Source: Desulfobacteraceae bacterium
GTDB taxonomy: Bacteria > Desulfobacterota > Desulfobacteria > Desulfobacterales > JAUWMJ01
Assembly (NCBI GenBank): GCA_030612225.1
Contig: JAUWOH010000144.1
Span: 1-7,273, forward strand
Reading direction: 5' to 3'
Length of the DNA stretch: 7,273 nt
Shown piece by piece: positions 4,920 through 7,273 of this stretch. Position numbers and translations under genes: made by a program. Positions within the stretch are counted from its first letter, which is position 1; each line of letters begins with the position of its first letter. The notes below the pieces were generated by a model. The model was given only the letters and a program-made list of their open reading frames with translations, did not search any database and had not been told where the DNA came from.

Positions 4920-5051
4920 ATCAAAAAATCCGGGGAAACGACTGTCTTCATAAACAGACTTCAAATACTGACAGGTACAATAGCCCTTCTTTTCGGCGTA
5001 CTGGTATATCCTGTTGATCGTTCGCCGGAGCAGACGTCAGCTATGAGCTAA
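4920..5051 (+). pseudogene. Remnant of a small membrane-protein gene, truncated by TAGCTNA repeats
   Basis: Directly after the terminator a GGAGG at 4911-4915 precedes a frame reading IKKSGETTVFINRLQILTGT, then IALLFGVLVYPVDRSPEQT. This is a short basic N-terminus, one hydrophobic helix and a (D)RSPEQT turn, as at the beginning of small polytopic membrane proteins. The codon at the expected start is ATC, not ATG, and no ATG/GTG/TTG is available at the beginning. The frame then runs into the heptad repeat (TCAGCTATGAGCTAA), which supplies SAMS and the stop. It was probably the original gene controlled by the riboswitch and is now damaged at both ends. I do not assign a family. Confidence 0.5.
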
Positions 5052-5104
5052 TAAATTACGGCTTGCCCGGCGTAACCAGAGGCGAAGCCTGGGAGTAATT
5101 TATT
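5050..5104 (+). promoter_or_regulatory. Long leader hairpin just upstream of the poly-glycine protein gene
   Basis: AATAAATTAC (5050-5059) is perfectly complementary to GTAATTTATT (5095-5104). Inside, GGCTTGCC pairs with GGCGAAGCC through a one-base bulge, leaving a 13-nt loop and a TGGGA side bulge. The structure ends 4 nt before the GGAGGG ribosome-binding sequence (5109-5114), so it may control translation or mRNA stability. It lacks the U-tract of a terminator and fits no riboswitch class I recognise. Confidence 0.5.
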
Positions 5105-5121
5105 CAAAGGAGGGAAGCATC

Positions 5122-5385
5122 ATGAAAAAGGGAAATAAGATAAAAAAGGTTTTTCGTTATTTTTCTTTATTATTTATTGTTGCTCTTGGATTAGTTTCCA
5201 TCATCGGCACCGGCGGCGGTGGCGGCGGTGGCGGTGGTGGCCAGGATTCGAGGGGTCAAGGGTTCATGCTTATAATCAAGGAAGGTCCACAAGTCCTGCT
5301 GCTTTGTTCCGCTATTTTTTTAATAATTACCAAAAACTTCGAACATTTTTATAAGCAAGAATTTTTTCATCTTTTGTCAATATAA
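5122..5385 (+). CDS. Truncated exported protein with IIGT-poly-glycine leader
   Basis: The N-terminus MKKGNKIKKVFRYFSLLFIV, then ALGLVSIIGT and ten glycines (31-40), is a signal-anchor followed by a glycine run. In my recollection this arrangement begins many large secreted or surface proteins of Desulfobacterota; there is no lipobox Cys. The ATG at 5122 has an excellent GGAGGG 7 nt upstream and lies downstream of the c-di-GMP riboswitch unit, a plausible place for a surface protein. After residue 41 the sequence (QDSRGQGFMLIIKEGPQVLL...) has no domain character, and its DNA (5245-5266) resembles the GTTCA-type repeats. The last 59 bases overlap the opposing PIN toxin gene. The start is therefore probably genuine while the body of the gene has been lost; the 87-residue product may or may not be made. 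Confidence 0.5.
   Translation: MKKGNKIKKVFRYFSLLFIVALGLVSIIGTGGGGGGGGGGQDSRGQGFMLIIKEGPQVLLLCSAIFLIITKNFEHFYKQEFFHLLSI
5212..5241 (+). repeat. GGC/GGT trinucleotide tract
   Basis: Ten consecutive glycine codons (ggc/ggt mixture) form a simple-sequence tract immediately after the hydrophobic leader. Length changes in units of three would stay in frame. Confidence 0.85.
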
Positions 5386-5725
5386 CAGCATTTTCTTCCC
5401 TTGCCGTTGCTACAATAATTTGATCAGCCGGATCATTATGAAAAGGTTGAGGCAGCACAGTTGAGCGGTATGACAAGACAGGAGATAGAGGAACTACTCT
5501 GAGTTTTGGCATATCGAGAGCGGTATTTATCCAATCCTCCGGGTTACATGAAATGCCCACCCTCTTTTTTTCAAGGAGTTTGCTGAATTCCCATGGAGAA
5601 ATTGCGGACAATAGCATCTCATCATACATCTTCGCATTGCCAATCAACTCTTTGACCTTTTTTGATAACTTCTGCGGATTCATGTTCCACCAGATCCAAG
5701 TATGTGTATCAAGCAGATATATCAT
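5327..5725 (-). CDS. PIN-domain toxin (VapC type) of a type II toxin-antitoxin module
   Basis: PIN-domain proteins are metal-dependent ribonucleases; as toxins they cleave tRNA or other RNA and halt translation. The 132-residue protein shows the four acidic positions of the active site: Asp6 (LLDTHTWIWW), Glu46 (SAISPWEFSKL), Asp101 within FHNDPADQIIVATA, and Asp119 (LTKDEKIL). The LLDTHTW start and DPADQIIVATA block are typical of the Sll0205-like PIN subgroup. I start it at ATG 5725, whose ATGA overlaps the antitoxin stop by 4 bases and gives MIYLLDT directly. A GTG five codons upstream (5740) is less likely. The 3' end overlaps the opposing poly-glycine ORF. All catalytic residues are present, so it is probably active unless neutralised by the adjacent antitoxin. 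Confidence 0.92.
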   Translation of the reverse strand: MIYLLDTHTWIWWNMNPQKLSKKVKELIGNAKMYDEMLLSAISPWEFSKLLEKKRVGISCNPEDWINTALDMPKLRVVPLSPVLSYRSTVLPQPFHNDPADQIIVATAREENAVILTKDEKILAYKNVRSFW

Positions 5726-5955
5726 TTGCAAGCATCCCACATTTCCTCACCCAATGGCGAAATTATATCTTTTTCAAAAACAAGAGCGTCGGAAAGTCTG
5801 CCGGGCTTGGAATTCATATCAGAAGTACGATAAGGTGTTATTTGAGCCAATGGCTTGCCTCGCTTTGTTATGATAATTATTTCCTGTGTTTTGGCAACGT
5901 TGTCCAAAATTTTTAAGGCATGTGATTTAAAATGACTTATTCCCATGGTTTTCAT
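5722..5955 (-). CDS. Phd/YefM-family antitoxin
   Basis: This is the cognate antitoxin: it binds and inhibits the PIN toxin and normally represses its own operon. The 77-residue product has the Phd/YefM fold at the N-terminus (ISHFKSHALKILDNVAKTQE, then IIIITKRGKPLAQITPY, with the typical 'tKrGkPlA.i.P' strand). A flexible C-terminal toxin-binding tail contains DIISPLGEEMWDACK, close to the common 'DI.SP.GEEWDA' end of antitoxins paired with this PIN subgroup. ATG at 5955 is preceded by GAGGAGG at a good distance; a second in-frame ATG at 5946 would be too far from it. The stop overlaps the toxin start (ATGA), the standard coupled arrangement. Confidence 0.92.
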   Translation of the reverse strand: MKTMGISHFKSHALKILDNVAKTQEIIIITKRGKPLAQITPYRTSDMNSKPGRLSDALVFEKDIISPLGEEMWDACK

Positions 5956-5983
5956 ATAGGTGCCTCCTCTACGCTATAAGAAG

Positions 5984-6012
5984 ATAGTAGTCAATCTAAA
6001 TGGTTAAGTCAA
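5984..6012 (-). promoter_or_regulatory. Promoter and possible operator of the toxin-antitoxin operon
   Basis: On the minus strand TTGACT (6012-6007) and TACTAT (5989-5984) are spaced by 17 bp, about 30 nt before the antitoxin start. An imperfect palindrome CTAC-gc-TAT / ATA-GTAG (5969-5990) overlaps the -10 and would suit autorepression by the antitoxin complex; that operator is inferred. Confidence 0.55.
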
Positions 6013-6043
6013 GGGCAAAAAATGAAGTCGAAAGGTTTTCCGA

Positions 6044-6202
6044 ATGACTAATAATCCGGACTACAGGGAAAACCGGAAAAACAGTCAAAACAAGTGGCGG
6101 AAGAACAATCCCGGCTATTGGAAGAGTTACAGGGAACAGTATCTTGATTACTGTGACGTTGCAGCTTCGTTAACTATCTGTTTTGTAAGTACTTTATCTT
6201 AA
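6044..6202 (+). pseudogene. Remnant of a basic NPDYRE/NPGYW-type protein
   Basis: The frame reads MTNNPDYRENRKNSQNKWRK, then NNPGYWKSYREQYLDYC, followed by an unrelated hydrophobic tail to the stop at 6200. The repeated 'NP.Y.....R..Q..WR..NP.YW..YR' pattern is familiar from the basic C-terminal part of small zinc-ribbon proteins that begin with paired cysteines. That family is recalled from pattern, not verified. The frame extends upstream only to a stop at 6023 (SRKVFR before the ATG), so the expected Cys-rich N-terminus is missing. No ribosome-binding sequence precedes the ATG. It lies alone between the toxin-antitoxin promoter and the repeats, and is most likely a decayed gene fragment. 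Confidence 0.5.
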
Positions 6203-6241
6203 CCGCAGAATATCTGCCTATGCGTTGCACGCAGACAGGTC

Positions 6242-6269
6242 GAACAAGGAATATCGAATGTCGAAGTTC
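6242..6269. repeat. 7-bp GAA-type repeats
   Basis: Four consecutive 7-mers begin with GAA: GAACAAG, GAATATC, GAATGTC, GAAGTTC. A short hairpin (6211-6239 region, ctgcct...agacagg) precedes them. No inverted copy is evident in the window. The surrounding 6203-6404 contains no gene I can support. Confidence 0.55.
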
Positions 6270-6404
6270 CCTCAATGTATTTTTATGCGAATTATTCTGG
6301 CCGACCTTATATATGTGGACTGAATAGATACCATTATACATAACCGGCAATGGCAGGCGAGTATTCAATTATACCTTTCCTTTTAAACTGATTTTTTTCT
6401 TAAT

Positions 6405-6433
6405 TTGACACAAAGGAGATATCCATTTATAAT
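6405..6433 (+). promoter_or_regulatory. Perfect-consensus sigma70 promoter for the ExeA-family gene
   Basis: TTGACA (6405-6410), a 17-bp spacer and TATAAT (6428-6433) match the sigma70 consensus in every position. Transcription would start near 6440, giving a ~170-nt leader before the ATG at 6611. Confidence 0.8.
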
Positions 6434-6439
6434 CATATT

Positions 6440-6610
6440 TTAAATAATTGGCAGGTTTAGCACCAGCGTGTTAAAATAAATAAAGCCGGTTACGGCTTGA
6501 AACTTGTCGGAGCGGAGCGTAGATCCCGTCTTAAACGAGAGGAAAGCGGGGAAATTAGAAAGTAGAAATTCGGGAGAGATGACCCATGCGAAGCAGCAGG
6601 AGTAACATAA
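6440..6610 (+). other. Structured 5' leader of the ExeA-family gene
   Basis: The leader contains a perfect hairpin AAGCCG-GTTA-CGGCTT (6483-6498). A second stem, TCCCG/CGGGG (6524-6551), has an internal CTT/GAG pairing, and GGG...CCC occurs at 6572-6585. A short frame MTHAKQQE (ATG near 6579) ends in TAA 5 nt before the ExeA ATG; GGAG at 6599-6602 serves as its ribosome-binding sequence. No known riboswitch signature was recognised. Confidence 0.4.
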
Positions 6611-7273
6611 ATGTATAATAATTTCTTTGGGTTCAGGGAGGGACCGTTTCAGCTGGTTCCGAATCCTGCATACCTTTTTTTGAGCAGGAGCCATGAAGAA
6701 ACCATGGCTAATCTTAATTATGCAATTTACCAGGGTGAAGGGTTTGTTGAGATTACCGGTGAAGTGGGGACAGGAAAGACCACACTTTGCAGGGCGTTTC
6801 TGGAAAAAATAGAAAATGAAGCGGAAGCCGCTTATATCTTTAACCCGAAACTCGATTCAATGCAGCTTTTAAAGACCATTAATGATGAGTTCGGGATCAG
6901 CTCGAACAAAAATACAATCAAAGACCTTATCGATATCTTAAACATCTTTCTCATGAAAAAAAAGGCTTCAGGGAAAAATGTAGTCCTGATCGTTGACGAA
7001 GCTCAGAATCTTTCCAATGAAGTCCTGGAACAGCTAAGACTGTTATCGAATCTGGAAACAAATCAAAGCAAGCTTCTGCAAATTATCATGGTAGGACAGC
7101 CCGAACTTAAAGACATGCTTGACTCCCATGAACTCAGACAACTTGGACAGAGAATAAACGTAAGCTCTCATCTCCTTCCTTTAACAGCAAAAGAGACCAT
7201 AGAATACATACAACACCGCATCCATATTGCTTCCCGGAAACCCGGGACCAAGTTTACAAGGCTTGCCTTTTAT
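6611..7273 (+). CDS. ExeA/GspA-family AAA ATPase, N-terminal 221 residues (cut by window edge)
   Basis: ExeA/GspA-type ATPases sit at the inner membrane and, with GspB, help assemble the secretin of type II secretion. Close relatives also serve exosortase/EPS loci. The visible part begins MYNNFFGFREGPFQLVPNPA, YLFLSRSHEE, the standard 'MY..FFG....PF...P.P..LFLS..H.E' opening. It has Walker A GEVGTGKT (50-57), Walker B VVLIVDEAQ (124-132, Asp129/Glu130), a sensor-like IIMVGQPEL (158-166) and Arg residues RQLGQRI (176-182). The frame is fixed: TAA lies immediately before the ATG, with GGAG 8 nt upstream and a perfect promoter. The sequence remains open at the last base, so C-terminal membrane or peptidoglycan-binding domains cannot be seen. 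It diverges from the gsp pseudopilin cluster. A role with that T2SS (GspA) is likely but an XrtA-associated ATPase is not excluded. Confidence 0.88.
   Translation, partial: MYNNFFGFREGPFQLVPNPAYLFLSRSHEETMANLNYAIYQGEGFVEITGEVGTGKTTLCRAFLEKIENEAEAAYIFNPKLDSMQLLKTINDEFGISSNKNTIKDLIDILNIFLMKKKASGKNVVLIVDEAQNLSNEVLEQLRLLSNLETNQSKLLQIIMVGQPELKDMLDSHELRQLGQRINVSSHLLPLTAKETIEYIQHRIHIASRKPGTKFTRLAFY

Noticed and set aside
5050..5104. Second c-di-GMP riboswitch in tandem
   Set aside because: It lacks the GCAAA, GGACGCAAAGCC and GCCGGGTTACC blocks; only a long hairpin is supported.
5553..5916. Two plus-strand frames opposite the toxin-antitoxin genes
   Set aside because: They are antisense to well-recognised PIN toxin and Phd antitoxin sequences and show no own motifs.
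6174..6368. Minus-strand frame of 64 codons
   Set aside because: It runs through the GAA repeats and hairpin, with no recognisable motif or ribosome-binding sequence.
6440..6694. Minus-strand frame of 84 codons
   Set aside because: It is antisense to the ExeA leader and start, and lacks protein character.

Overview
The window looks like an AT-leaning chromosomal segment of a Gram-negative, probably Desulfobacterota-like (Desulfobacterales-type) bacterium. This is an inference from the type II secretion pseudopilins, a c-di-GMP-I riboswitch, a secreted-protein leader ending in IIGT plus poly-glycine, and abundant short repeat elements between genes. No marker fixes the species.

Region 1-3111 (minus strand) is a pseudopilin cluster of a type II secretion system, in the order gspG, gspH, gspI, gspJ, gspK. 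gspK runs off the left edge and is only seen by reading the minus strand at 1-153. gspH/gspI overlap by 4 bases and gspI/gspJ by 38 bases, so these are translationally coupled. Two junctions are not compact. gspG/gspH is split by a ~685-bp element carrying a broken four-helix-bundle (23S rRNA intervening-sequence-protein type) gene. gspJ/gspK is split by ~210 bp holding 7-bp repeats with an imperfect inverted copy.

The element between gspG and gspH has ends built from GTTCA-type units and starts GTAACCGTTCA. Its gene is itself interrupted by a 156-bp palindromic insertion with similar GTANNCGTTCAC ends and a perfect 8-bp target duplication. A third, gene-less element with such ends lies at 3249-3387. 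GTAA-type ends with 8-bp duplications resemble the IS66 family, so these may be non-autonomous (MITE-like) relatives.

Region 3390-4067 (minus) encodes an exported protein with an HEGAH zinc-protease-like motif. Region 4068-5121 is a regulatory stretch: a CRP-like palindrome, a sigma70-like promoter, a c-di-GMP-I (GEMM-I) riboswitch whose P3 loop is expanded by a 7-bp-repeat palindrome, an overlapping terminator, the remnant of a small membrane-protein gene, another long hairpin, and then a truncated poly-glycine exported protein (5122-5385).

Region 5327-5955 (minus) is a Phd/YefM antitoxin - PIN (VapC-type) toxin module with its own promoter. Region 5956-6610 holds a remnant of a basic NPDYRE-type protein, a fourth kind of 7-bp repeat, a perfect consensus sigma70 promoter and a structured leader. 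From 6611 to the right edge is the first 221 residues of an ExeA/GspA-family AAA ATPase, plausibly functionally tied to the secretion genes. The unifying theme is repeat elements of ~7-bp periodicity, often in inverted pairs, occupying gene junctions and even the loop of a riboswitch.
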